Source: Pseudomonas fluorescens HK44 | GTDB lineage: Bacteria > Pseudomonadota > Gammaproteobacteria > Pseudomonadales > Pseudomonadaceae | Length of the DNA: 64,000 nucleotides | Reading direction: 5' to 3' | Assembly (NCBI RefSeq): GCF_000217955.3 | Contig: NZ_AFOY02000015.1 | Location: forward strand, 372,001-436,000 | Shown: positions 17,749 through 26,480 of the stretch, in pieces | Position numbering within the stretch: the first letter of the stretch is position 1 | Layout of the letters: each line of letters starts with the position of its first letter | Program-made: the position numbers and the translations under genes | The notes under the pieces: generated by a model | What the model was told of the DNA's origin: nothing | Databases searched by the model: none | The model's input: only the letters and a program-made list of their open reading frames with translations

Positions 17749-18459
17749 TCAACGGAAAGTGATGAGTTCCGGGGCCTTCAGCAGCTGCAGATGTGCATGA
17801 CTGTTGAAGGAAGCCAGTGTCACCTCGCGACCACGGAACTTCAGTTGGTTGAGCGAGGTGTTAACGATTTGCCAATTCAGTTCAAAGGCCTGCTTCGCCG
17901 GCATTTGAGTAATCAGGTGGAGCAGGGCGGTGATGGTCCCGCCGGAGGTGAACACGGCGACTTTATGGGTGTTATCGGCCTGTTCGAGAATACGCTGCAA
18001 ACCGGCCTGGACCCGCTCGACGAAGCCTGGCCAGCTTTCCAGCCCCGGTGGGTCGTAAGTGCCGGCGAGCCAACGCTCGATGATCAAGGCAAAGATTCGC
18101 TGAAACTCGCCGCGATTCTGCGCGGCATTGCGCAGAATATTCAGGGCTTCGGGCTCTTCGGGCAGCAGGTCTGGAAGCAGTGCACGGATCACTGCGTCGG
18201 CGTCGAACTCGTTGAAGGCCGAATCGATTTCCAGGGGCGGCACGGGCAGGCCGACAGCGCCGAATTGTGCCAGGGCGCTGCTGGCAGTATGTTGCTGGCG
18301 ACGCAGGTCGCCCGACAGGCAGCGATCGAAACTCAATCCCAGTTCAGCCAGGTGGCTGCCGAGTATTTCGGCCTGGCGAATACCGGTCGGCGACAGCACG
18401 TCGTAGTCGTCTGCACCGAAAGAGGCCTGGCCATGTCGAATCAAATAGATGCTGCCCAC
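17749..18459 (-). CDS. Histidine phosphatase family protein
   Basis: A 236-residue protein of the phosphoglycerate-mutase-like histidine phosphatase clan 1. The catalytic motif LIRHGQ places the phosphorylated histidine at residue 9 when the GTG at 18459 is used (MGSIYLIRHGQASFG), which is the usual start of Pseudomonas homologues. The longer frame to 18522 reads MTAHRHPHNLAKPSTYRD and is probably not translated. A second conserved block is VFTSGGTITALLH near residue 180. The substrate is a phosphorylated small molecule or protein and cannot be assigned. It probably forms a two-gene operon with the SCP2 protein downstream. Confidence 0.87.
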   Translation of the reverse strand: MGSIYLIRHGQASFGADDYDVLSPTGIRQAEILGSHLAELGLSFDRCLSGDLRRQQHTASSALAQFGAVGLPVPPLEIDSAFNEFDADAVIRALLPDLLPEEPEALNILRNAAQNRGEFQRIFALIIERWLAGTYDPPGLESWPGFVERVQAGLQRILEQADNTHKVAVFTSGGTITALLHLITQMPAKQAFELNWQIVNTSLNQLKFRGREVTLASFNSHAHLQLLKAPELITFR

Positions 18460-18664
18460 GTCCGCGTCATCCCGGTACGTTGAAGGTTTTGCGAGGTTAT
18501 GAGGATGCCGATGAGCTGTCAATGAAAAAACATACGCTTGTTTGAAATGCTCGTTGGAGGCTCGTTACAGAAGGTTTCACGACTGGTCGCAACGCGGTCG
18601 CATGGGTATGCTGAAGGTATACGCGCCTGCGTGTTCTGCGGCGCACTGTCGTTAAGGAGTCAAT

Positions 18665-19687
18665 GTGGATTTTCTTGCCGAGTACGCAAGTTTTCTGGCT
18701 AAAACCGTTACCCTGGTGATCGCCATTCTGGTGGTCCTGGCCAGCTTTGCGGCGTTGCGCAGCAAAGGCCGGCGCAAGTTCGCGGGCCAGCTGCAGGTCA
18801 GTAAACTCAATGATTTCTACAAGGAGCTGCGTGAGCGCCTGGAGCAGACACTGCTCGACAAGGACCAGCTCAAGGCCCTGCGTAAATCCGAAGCCAAGTC
18901 CGAGAAAAAGCAGAAGAAAAAGCCGGAGGCCAAACCCCGGGTGTTCGTGCTGGATTTCGATGGCGACATCAGGGCTTCGGCGACTGAAAGCCTGCGCCAC
19001 GAAATCACTGCGCTGTTGTCGTTGGCCACACCAAAGGACGAAGTCGTGCTGCGCCTGGAAAGCGGCGGTGGCATGGTTCACAGTTATGGTCTGGCATCCT
19101 CGCAACTGGCGCGCATTCGTCAGGCCGGTGTGCCATTGACTGTGTGTATCGACAAGGTTGCGGCCAGTGGCGGTTACATGATGGCGTGCATCGGCGAGAA
19201 GATCATCAGTGCGCCGTTTGCCATTCTGGGTTCGATCGGGGTGGTGGCGCAGTTGCCTAACGTCAATCGCCTGCTGAAAAAGCACGACATCGACTTTGAA
19301 GTCCTGACGGCGGGTGAGTACAAACGCACGCTGACAGTGTTTGGCGAAAACACCGAGAAGGGCCGGGAGAAGTTCCAGGAAGACCTGGATGTGACTCACG
19401 AACTGTTCAAGAACTTCGTCTCACGCTACCGACCGCAACTGGCCATCAATGAAGTGGCCACCGGTGAAATCTGGCTGGGTGTGGCCGCACTTGAAAAACG
19501 ACTGGTCGATGAGCTGAAAACCAGTGATGAATACCTTGCCGAACGGGCCAAGGGCGCAGAGCTGTTTCACCTGCATTATGCCGAACGCAAGAGTTTGCAA
19601 GAGCGCGTCGGCCTGGCGGCCAGCGGCTCGATTGATCGGGTCTTGTTGACGTGGTGGAGCCGTCTCACCCAGCAGCGCTTTTGGTAA
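18665..19687 (+). CDS. sohB: Inner-membrane serine protease SohB
   Basis: A 340-residue signal-peptide-peptidase-A family protease anchored by one N-terminal transmembrane helix (residues about 12-32, VTLVIAILVVLASFAALRS). A lysine-rich linker follows (KSEKKQKKKPEAKP). The S49 catalytic serine is Ser168 in KVAASGGYMMAC and the lysine base is Lys220 in GEYKRTLT. SohB acts at the inner membrane facing the periplasm on membrane peptides or damaged proteins. Translation starts at GTG 18665, with AAGGAG six bases upstream, which is why this uncommon start is chosen. It is monocistronic. Confidence 0.93.
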   Translation: MDFLAEYASFLAKTVTLVIAILVVLASFAALRSKGRRKFAGQLQVSKLNDFYKELRERLEQTLLDKDQLKALRKSEAKSEKKQKKKPEAKPRVFVLDFDGDIRASATESLRHEITALLSLATPKDEVVLRLESGGGMVHSYGLASSQLARIRQAGVPLTVCIDKVAASGGYMMACIGEKIISAPFAILGSIGVVAQLPNVNRLLKKHDIDFEVLTAGEYKRTLTVFGENTEKGREKFQEDLDVTHELFKNFVSRYRPQLAINEVATGEIWLGVAALEKRLVDELKTSDEYLAERAKGAELFHLHYAERKSLQERVGLAASGSIDRVLLTWWSRLTQQRFW

Positions 19688-19898
19688 GGAACACGGGGCT
19701 CGCCAGTGCGGGCCCGTTATTACGGCGTCGAGTGCAATGCTCGGCGCTGTACAGGCTCAGTCGAGGGTGTTTACCCTCCGTATTTCAGGTCTTTTGAGAC
19801 CGTCGCGTTTTCCCACCGGATTGAAGACATTTCCTGCTTTTTTTGCGGCAGGCGATGCATAAGCTCCAGGCTCCCGAATCAACTGCAAAGGATTGCAA

Positions 19899-22800
19899 AT
19901 GATGGCACCAGAGAGTCAACACCACCCTGTCACCAGCCGGTTATCTGCTGAGAAAAAACAACCACTGTCGAGCCTTGCACTGGACGCTGTACTGCCCTCG
20001 ACCCCGACCCAATATGCCGCGAAGCTGATCGAGGAGCGTTGGGGGGCAGCGCCGTTGGCCGCTCGCCTGGTCGATCTGAATTACAGTTTCTATGGTTACC
20101 CTGCGCAGCAGGACGTGCAGCAAGGCCGGGTCAGAAAATCACAAAGCCTGGTACAGGCTTTACTGTCCAACTATCAGACCGTGGGCGCGGGTCGTTTCGG
20201 GGAAGCGGCATTCGGCCTGTACACGCCTCCTGCCGTGGGCCCGGAAGTCCGAATCGTCGAGATCGATGAGTCTATCAAGCCAGACGGCGGGTTCCAGGAC
20301 TACGAGGGCATCTATCGTCAAACCGTCCCTCAGTGCTACGGCCCGAGCACTCAACTGAAGCTGCAACCGGCAGAGTTCAAGAAGTGGGTGTGGGAGCTGG
20401 AGTTCAAGGACAAATACACCGCTCATGTGCACGCTGCGTGGCCTTCCGACGAGGTCTGTCGCGCACCGCAAGGCTATCCGTTGCGCACTTCGGTCAAGAC
20501 AGCCTTTGTCATGGCGGCTTATTTACAGCACCAGGAAAACAGCCTGACCCAGGATGGACTCAAACTGGCACTGCGAGCTGCCGGGTTTGACCCTCTGCAA
20601 ACGTGGGAGCAACTGACGGTTCAGCAATTGCAGGCCTGGGCGACTATCGAGCCTTCCATAGAGGCTGCGCGTCTGATCATTTACCGTTATGTATCGAGCG
20701 ATATCTGGAGCTTTCGGGATAAAACCAGTGAGCGGATTTTGCTTTATATCCCGAGTAACTCATCTCCGTTCCACGAGTTTGCCGATCAAAAGGCTTTGCA
20801 TAAATGGGTGGCCGAGGTGGGCGGGGACGTTGCCGGGAAGGAAGCTCTGGCAGCGCATTTTTCCGAAGATGACCGGCAGGACGGCACGTTCCACGCGGGC
20901 GTGTCGACCGCGTTGGACGGTATGGCGATTTACCCTCGACAACACCACTTGCAAAAAGGCCATGGTTTCTTCAACGACGATGGTTATTGGAATCCTGCCG
21001 AGTACATTCACTTCGAGGTTGCAACGTCTCCAATCGATCCCTTCGCGCAGTGGATATTGGTGATGAAGCAAGCGGCCCAGGCCAGTATTGAAACGATTCG
21101 TGACGATGCCCAGGTCAATCGTGATGACTTGAGTGCGGTGGTCGAGCCCATTGTGCAGTGGATCAACACATTTGGCCCCTTGGCGTTGTTCGTTCCGGGT
21201 GGCGAAGGTTTGTTGGCGTTGGCCGGGTTGATCGATGCCGGTTATGGGCTGGCTCAGGCGGTTGATGGCAAGACCTCTGAAGAGCGCTCGGCAGGTATCA
21301 CACGCACCGTATTCGGTTTGCTCAATGCCTTGCCATTGGCGGTGGAAGGGGCAGCCATCAAGGCCGAAGAGCACTCCGTCGGCATCGGGTCTGATCCCGG
21401 TCCAGCCCGCGCGGTGGCGAGCGAACCCTTGTCCGGCGAGTCCTCGCTGGTGGCCGGAAATGTTGCACCTTCCGCCGCTGGCGCTGAACGGGTACAGCTG
21501 ATGCGAGGTATTGGGCCGAGTGTCCAGTCATTCAGCGATGAGGTTCTGGCCCGGATAGCTCATGTCAGCCCGATGGACGATGATGTCTTGCGCCTGATGC
21601 ACGCCGGGCAGCGGCCACCGGCTCCGGTGCTGGCGGATACCATCAGCCGTTTCACGCTCAATCAGGATCTGCAGCGTGCCATCGACGCGTTCCCCGAAGG
21701 CTCGGTGCAGGCCGAGCAGCTAAAGAGCACACGAGTCGAACAGTTCAGGCAGCGCTACGACGCGCTACAGCATTCGGATAATCAATGGGTCCGGTTGTTT
21801 CGGCATCAATACCCGGGTTTACCAAAAAGTGCGGTGGAGCAAATGCTCGACAGATCGGGAGTGGACATTGCTGCGCCCCATACACTGGCTGACATCAAGC
21901 GAGTGCTGGGGCAGTTGAGCGGCAAGGCGCAGCAGTACGAGCAGCATGTACGCCTGTGCCGCGCCTATGAGGGGCTTTATTTGAAGTCGGTCGAAAACGC
22001 CGACAGCGATGTGCTCGTTTTGCAGACGCTGGAACGGCTGCCGGGCTGGTCGCGCGCGACTCGAGTCGAGGCACTCTACGAGCGGGTCGGTACGGCTGAC
22101 TTTGACCAGGCGCTGCTCGGGCTTCTGCCGCAAGAACAACGCACGGCCCTCGGTTTGCGTCCAGGCCATGAATGGCAGGACTTGCAGCTCAGCATTCGGG
22201 AGAACGCCCTGCCGCGTTCCGAACTGATGCTCGGGCTGCACAGGATGGACTCCGGGTTGACCTTTCAGCGTCTCGGGTTGCTAGGTGGCGGATTCCCGAC
22301 CACTGCGCAGTCCGGTGAGCTGTCCGCAGAGATAATGAGGCTTCAGGTCAAAGAGATTTATCCTGCTTTTACGACTGAGCAAGTGGATGAGTTTTTGTTG
22401 AATGCGGGCGCGCAGGCTCAGGCCGATCTTTATCGGCTGAGGTTGCAGGCGGAGCAACTACGTGTCGATATCACCAGTTGGATAGAAGACGTCACCGATG
22501 ATATCGAAGAGATGGATATCGAGATTCTGCTCGCGGGTGATGAGGGCACGGAGGGGATGAGCGACGCCGAAATCAAGGCGGAGAACGACGCACGCGTGGA
22601 AGAGTGGATGGAACTCGAACGTGATACCCGGTATGAGCTGGCCGAGGAGTTGATCGCCATTTGGCAAAAACGTAGCGGGCCAGACAGCAGGGTTTATCGG
22701 GATGGGCAGTTCATCGGCTTTCATCTGGACATGGACTTCGAGCAGATGCATTACCTCCCGCAGCTCAATGTAAAGTTGAATGACGTGGTCGCTCTCACCA

Positions 22801-23732
22801 TGCCGAATTTCACGTTAACGCAGCGCGGTAGCCTTAACGGATTCCTTGAGTGTTTCCCCAACCTTCGCACATTGAATATGCAGGGCGTTGATCTACGTCT
22901 CTTTGATCAGAATGGTATCGAGGTGGGTCGATTGCCGCCTGCCATTGGTCAGCTGTCTCGGCTGGAGGTCCTTAATCTGAAAGCGACCCGGCTGGTCCTG
23001 ACGGAGGGAACCGTAGGCCAGCTCGCCGGGCTCACCCGATTGCAAGAGCTCGATCTAAGCGAAAATCCACTCGGTCTCGCGCCGCCGGTGTTTCAAATGA
23101 CCGAATTGCGCCAACTCAAGTTGAGAAGGGCGGAGCTTAAGTCTTGCCCGACTTTTGCTCTGGATTTTCCTGGCCTGGAGCGCTTGGATCTTCGTGATAA
23201 CCAGCTTGTCCGAGTGCCTGATCCGGTTCGTAAGCAGTCGGTGGCCGTGGGCAAGGTCTTGCTTTCAGGCAATCCGCTAACCGACGTAGACAGTCTGCAA
23301 TGGGTTGTGGCCCATCGTAAGCAGACCGGGATCAATTTATGGATGGGGTCAGCGGTATACGATGTTGCCAGGCCAGACGCCTGGTTGACCGGACTTCTCC
23401 CCGAGCAGGCGGCACAACAGACCGCACGTTGGGAGCGTGTTTTTGCAAAAGAGGGGAGTGCTAGGTTCTTCGACACTTTGGACGTGCTGACGCGCACGGC
23501 TGATTTCCTGGTGGACTATGCACCTTTACAGCAGCGAGTGTGGCGGATGGTTGATGAGATGGATGCTTCGCAGGAGCTTCGCCAGCACCTGTTCGAAGGT
23601 GTGGAATGGTCGCCTCTCGTTGGGAATGACCCGTTTGCAAGTATTGTGCGACTGGAAGACAGAATCACTTTATTCAAGGAACCGCCGGTGGAAAAATCCA
23701 GTCTCGATGGCGGGAGTTTTCAAGCGTCATAG
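19899..23732 (+). CDS. Large toxin/effector-like protein: DUF6543-type N-terminus, leucine-rich repeats, truncated NEL domain
   Basis: A 1277-residue protein of the Pseudomonas family that combines a dermonecrotic-toxin-like N-terminal region (residues about 20-440), a hydrophobic segment (LALFVPGGEGLLALAGLIDA), a long helical middle and leucine-rich repeats (about 980-1110; LTRLQELDLSENPL, LERLDLRDNQLVRVP). It then enters an NEL-type E3 ubiquitin ligase domain (about 1150 on: FFDTLDVLTRTADF, QQRVWRMVDEM, LRQHLFEG) but stops within it. The last cysteine is near residue 1083, so the catalytic cysteine is missing. Typical members are several hundred residues longer. The ATG at 19899 follows AAAGGA. 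It sits alone between sohB and the DUF934-cysI pair, with no secretion genes nearby and lower GC than the neighbours. Confidence 0.75.
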   Translation: MMAPESQHHPVTSRLSAEKKQPLSSLALDAVLPSTPTQYAAKLIEERWGAAPLAARLVDLNYSFYGYPAQQDVQQGRVRKSQSLVQALLSNYQTVGAGRFGEAAFGLYTPPAVGPEVRIVEIDESIKPDGGFQDYEGIYRQTVPQCYGPSTQLKLQPAEFKKWVWELEFKDKYTAHVHAAWPSDEVCRAPQGYPLRTSVKTAFVMAAYLQHQENSLTQDGLKLALRAAGFDPLQTWEQLTVQQLQAWATIEPSIEAARLIIYRYVSSDIWSFRDKTSERILLYIPSNSSPFHEFADQKALHKWVAEVGGDVAGKEALAAHFSEDDRQDGTFHAGVSTALDGMAIYPRQHHLQKGHGFFNDDGYWNPAEYIHFEVATSPIDPFAQWILVMKQAAQASIETIRDDAQVNRDDLSAVVEPIVQWINTFGPLALFVPGGEGLLALAGLIDAGYGLAQAVDGKTSEERSAGITRTVFGLLNALPLAVEGAAIKAEEHSVGIGSDPGPARAVASEPLSGESSLVAGNVAPSAAGAERVQLMRGIGPSVQSFSDEVLARIAHVSPMDDDVLRLMHAGQRPPAPVLADTISRFTLNQDLQRAIDAFPEGSVQAEQLKSTRVEQFRQRYDALQHSDNQWVRLFRHQYPGLPKSAVEQMLDRSGVDIAAPHTLADIKRVLGQLSGKAQQYEQHVRLCRAYEGLYLKSVENADSDVLVLQTLERLPGWSRATRVEALYERVGTADFDQALLGLLPQEQRTALGLRPGHEWQDLQLSIRENALPRSELMLGLHRMDSGLTFQRLGLLGGGFPTTAQSGELSAEIMRLQVKEIYPAFTTEQVDEFLLNAGAQAQADLYRLRLQAEQLRVDITSWIEDVTDDIEEMDIEILLAGDEGTEGMSDAEIKAENDARVEEWMELERDTRYELAEELIAIWQKRSGPDSRVYRDGQFIGFHLDMDFEQMHYLPQLNVKLNDVVALTMPNFTLTQRGSLNGFLECFPNLRTLNMQGVDLRLFDQNGIEVGRLPPAIGQLSRLEVLNLKATRLVLTEGTVGQLAGLTRLQELDLSENPLGLAPPVFQMTELRQLKLRRAELKSCPTFALDFPGLERLDLRDNQLVRVPDPVRKQSVAVGKVLLSGNPLTDVDSLQWVVAHRKQTGINLWMGSAVYDVARPDAWLTGLLPEQAAQQTARWERVFAKEGSARFFDTLDVLTRTADFLVDYAPLQQRVWRMVDEMDASQELRQHLFEGVEWSPLVGNDPFASIVRLEDRITLFKEPPVEKSSLDGGSFQAS

Positions 23733-23766
23733 GTGGAGCGGGGGAGTCTGTAGCCACAATGAAAAC

Positions 23767-23806
23767 CCTTGAGTCCCGGCACATGCGCCGGGCTCAAGGT
23801 TTTTTT
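23767..23806. terminator. Strong intrinsic terminator between convergent genes
   Basis: Stem CCTTGAG-T-CCCGGC / GCCGGG-CTCAAGG with loop ACATGC, followed on the plus strand by seven T. It ends transcription of the large effector-like gene and stops just before the end of the convergent DUF934 gene, where an A-rich stretch on the other side makes it usable in both directions. Confidence 0.88.
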
Positions 23807-23811
23807 GTCGA

Positions 23812-24306
23812 TCAGCGGCGACGGAACAGCGGCAGCGGTTCGTCGGTGGCGGCCTGGTAGGTCACCGAGAAGTCCTTGAGGCTTTCAAGGGCTTCGTACG
23901 GGTCCTTGTCGGCGCGCAATGCATACGCGTCGAAACCGCAGCGGTGCAGGTAGAACAACTGGTCGCGCAGCACGTCGCCGATTGCCCGCAGTTCGCCCTT
24001 GTAGCCGTAGCGGTCACGCAGCAGGCGCGCGTTGGAGTAGTTGCGCCCGTCAGTGAAGGCCGGGAAGTTCAAGGCAATGACCTGGAACTGATCGACGTCG
24101 TCACCGATTTCCTCGGCTTCTTCATCGGCATCCAGCCACACGCCCAAACCGCCATCACGAGCCTTGAGGGCATGAGCGTGATCGCGCCACAGGGCCAGCG
24201 GGACGATCAGGTCGTCGCAGTTGGAAATGCCGTCGAAGGTCGCGTCCTTGGGCAACAAGTGCCAGGTTTCGTCGATGACTTCGTTGTTCTTAATTATTCG
24301 CTGCAT
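23812..24306 (-). CDS. DUF934 family protein, partner of CysI
   Basis: A 164-residue DUF934 protein, regularly encoded next to assimilatory sulfite/nitrite reductases in proteobacteria and thought to assist that enzyme. Conserved stretches are IVPLALWRDH, VIALNFPAFTDGRNYSNARLLR, GELRAIGDVLRDQLFYLHRCGFDAYA and the C-terminal PLPLFRRR. The ATG at 24306 lies inside the end of cysI, giving a 17-base overlap and translational coupling. A second complete DUF934 gene occurs at 41311-41805 with another reductase. The molecular role of DUF934 is not established. Confidence 0.9.
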   Translation of the reverse strand: MQRIIKNNEVIDETWHLLPKDATFDGISNCDDLIVPLALWRDHAHALKARDGGLGVWLDADEEAEEIGDDVDQFQVIALNFPAFTDGRNYSNARLLRDRYGYKGELRAIGDVLRDQLFYLHRCGFDAYALRADKDPYEALESLKDFSVTYQAATDEPLPLFRRR

Positions 24307-25948
24307 AGACGCGTTCCTTGAAGAGGTCGATGCCGATACGTTGATAGGTGTCGATGAAGCGTTCGTCTTCGGTACGTTGTTCCACGTACACGTCGATCAG
24401 CTTCGAGATCACGTCAGGCATGTCGTCCTGGGCAAAGGACGGGCCGAGGATCTTGCCCAGGCTGGCGTCACGGCTGGCGCTGCCGCCGAGGGAAACCTGG
24501 TAGAACTCTTCACCTTTCTTGTCCACTCCGAGGATGCCGATGTGACCGACGTGGTGGTGACCACAGGCGTTCATGCAGCCGGAAATGTTCAGATCCAGTT
24601 CGCCAATGTCGAACAGGTAGTCCAGGTCATCGAAACGGCGCTGGATGGCTTCGGCGATCGGGATCGACTTGGCGTTGGCCAGGGAGCAGAAGTCGCCACC
24701 CGGGCAGCAGATGATGTCGGTCAGCAGGCCGATGTTCGGCGTAGCGAAACCTTGTTCGCGCAACTCACCCCACAGGGTGAACAATTGGCTCTGCTCGACG
24801 TCAGCCAGAATGATGTTCTGCTCGTGGGAGGTGCGCAGTTGGCCAAAGCTGTAGCGATCGGCGAGGTCGGCAACGCCATCGAGCTGCTTGTCGGTCAGGT
24901 CGCCCGGCGCAACGCCGGTCGGCTTGAGCGACAGGGTCACGGCGACATAACCCGGCTTCTTGTGAGCCAGCGTGTTGCGGGTGCGCCAGCGAGCGAAGCC
25001 CGGGTATTGCTTGTCGAGTTCAGCCAGCTCTGCCGTCTGATCGTTCAGGGTTTTGTAGTCCGGATCGACGAAGTGCTTGGCGACGCGATGCACTTCGGCC
25101 TCGGTCAGCGTGGTCTGGCCACCGCGAAGGTATTCCATTTCCGCGTCGACTTTTTGTGCGAAGACTTCAGGCGTCAGGGCCTTGACCAGAATCTTGATCC
25201 GCGCCTTGTACTTGTTGTCGCGACGGCCATAGCGGTTGTACACGCGCAGGATGGCGTCGAGGTAGCTCAACAGGTCTTGCCACGGCAGGAATTCATTGAT
25301 GAACGCGCCAACCACAGGCGTACGACCGAGACCACCACCGACCAGCACGCGGAAACCCAGTTCGCCTGCGGCGTTGTGCACCGGCTCAAGGCCGATGTCA
25401 TGGACTTCAATGGCTGCGCGGTCCGACGTCGAACCGTTGATGGCGATCTTGAACTTGCGCGGCAGGTAGGCGAATTCCGGGTGGAAGGTGGTCCACTGAC
25501 GGACTATTTCGCACCATGGACGCGGATCGATCAACTCGTCGGCAGCGACACCGGCGAACTGATCGGTGGTGACGTTGCGCAGGCAGTTGCCGCTGGTCTG
25601 GATCGCGTGCATCTGCACGGTCGCAAGCTCAGCCAGGATGTCCGGGATGTCTTCCAGCGCCGGCCAGTTGAACTGTACGTTCTGCCGGGTACTGATGTGG
25701 GCGTAGCCCTTGTCGTAGTCGCGGGCGATCTTGGCCATCATTCGCGTCTGGCGCGAAGTCAGTTGGCCATACGGCACGGCAACCCGCAGCATCGGGGCGA
25801 AGCGCTGGATGTAAAGGCCATTTTGCAGGCGCAGGGGGCGGAATTCTTCTTCGCTCAGCTCGCCTGCCAGATAGCGTCGGGTCTGATCACGGAACTGCTT
25901 GACGCGGTCCTCGATGATCCGCTGATCGTACTCGTCGTATACGTACAT
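24290..25948 (-). CDS. cysI: Sulfite (or nitrite) reductase haemoprotein, CysI type
   Basis: A 552-residue sirohaem reductase that performs the six-electron reduction of sulfite to sulfide for cysteine synthesis. The [4Fe-4S]-sirohaem cysteines are visible: Cys415-x5-Cys421 in CPGGDFC and Cys458-x3-Cys462 in SGCMNACGHHH. Two repeated ferrodoxin-like halves are present, with TSGNCLRNVTTD in the first. The ATG at 25948 (MYVYDEYDQRIIEDRV) follows AGGACCTAT; the open frame continues upstream to 26125 without coding character. It is co-transcribed with the overlapping DUF934 gene. Its isolated setting, away from respiratory genes, fits the housekeeping cysI role better than the copy at 39641. Confidence 0.9.
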   Translation of the reverse strand: MYVYDEYDQRIIEDRVKQFRDQTRRYLAGELSEEEFRPLRLQNGLYIQRFAPMLRVAVPYGQLTSRQTRMMAKIARDYDKGYAHISTRQNVQFNWPALEDIPDILAELATVQMHAIQTSGNCLRNVTTDQFAGVAADELIDPRPWCEIVRQWTTFHPEFAYLPRKFKIAINGSTSDRAAIEVHDIGLEPVHNAAGELGFRVLVGGGLGRTPVVGAFINEFLPWQDLLSYLDAILRVYNRYGRRDNKYKARIKILVKALTPEVFAQKVDAEMEYLRGGQTTLTEAEVHRVAKHFVDPDYKTLNDQTAELAELDKQYPGFARWRTRNTLAHKKPGYVAVTLSLKPTGVAPGDLTDKQLDGVADLADRYSFGQLRTSHEQNIILADVEQSQLFTLWGELREQGFATPNIGLLTDIICCPGGDFCSLANAKSIPIAEAIQRRFDDLDYLFDIGELDLNISGCMNACGHHHVGHIGILGVDKKGEEFYQVSLGGSASRDASLGKILGPSFAQDDMPDVISKLIDVYVEQRTEDERFIDTYQRIGIDLFKERVYAANN

Positions 25949-26240
25949 ATAGGTCCTGTTCTCAGGCTTGGGCCAATCAGGAACAGCTGCGCTTTTCGCT
26001 CGCTTGATTCCGATACTGCCTTGGCAATTCTGCGCGCACGGCCGCGCACTCCCCACGGAGCCGAGGCAAGATACCAGTTTGCGTTTATGCGCAAAAGTGA
26101 TGTTTGAATATATGTAAAGAACCAAATCGACTAATGGGGCTGGTTATTGTCTTGCCCACATTTGTGGTGCGGGCAATCCTCTACTTAACTGTGCTCGAGT
26201 CTTTCTGCAATCACCGATAAAACCGACAAGAGGCGATGCA

Positions 26241-26354
26241 ATGAGCAACCCAACCAAAGCACGGAAAAGCGATAGCACCGTCGATGCATGGGCCATTCTG
26301 TTTCTGATTATCCTGGTAGTGGGCACTGCGGTGTTCTGGGTCAGCCATCAATAG
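26241..26354 (+). CDS. 37-residue single-pass membrane protein
   Basis: A very short gene: MSNPTKARKSDSTVDAW, then a hydrophobic helix AILFLIILVVGTAVFWV and the tail SHQ. It has a plausible ribosome site (AAGAGGCG about nine bases upstream of the ATG), Pseudomonas-like codons and a sharp soluble/hydrophobic division with positive charges before the helix, which predicts an inner-membrane protein with its N-terminus in the cytoplasm. No family is recognised. It lies divergent from cysI and upstream of the orphan binding-protein gene, in a region where no longer gene fits. Homologue conservation would decide whether it is real. Confidence 0.65.
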   Translation: MSNPTKARKSDSTVDAWAILFLIILVVGTAVFWVSHQ

Positions 26355-26413
26355 GTAAGCGTGTCCGGGCCCAGTTCTGACAATTGTCGGACAAAACGGC
26401 GATTAATTGCGAT

Positions 26414-26449
26414 TTGCCAGCATTTTGCCAGCATTTTGCCGGCTATAAT
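26414..26449 (+). promoter_or_regulatory. Candidate promoter of the binding-protein gene
   Basis: A perfect -10 hexamer TATAAT at 26444-26449 lies 31 bases before the ATG at 26481. Upstream, TTTGCCAGCA is repeated in tandem (from about 26413 and 26424), offering only imperfect -35 matches. The direct repeat could itself be a protein binding site. Confidence 0.5.
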
Positions 26450-26480
26450 GCGCGGCTAATTTCCGGGGCTCGGATATTCA

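Noticed and set aside
19688..19898. Hrp box upstream of the LRR/NEL-like gene
   Set aside because: GGAACA-CGG near 19688 resembles the first half of GGAACC-N15/16-CCAC, but the second half is absent at the right distance, so type III regulation is not supported.
24221..26107. A 628-codon open frame antisense to cysI
   Set aside because: Same cause as the gdhB antisense frame; the opposing reading is an unmistakable sirohaem reductase.
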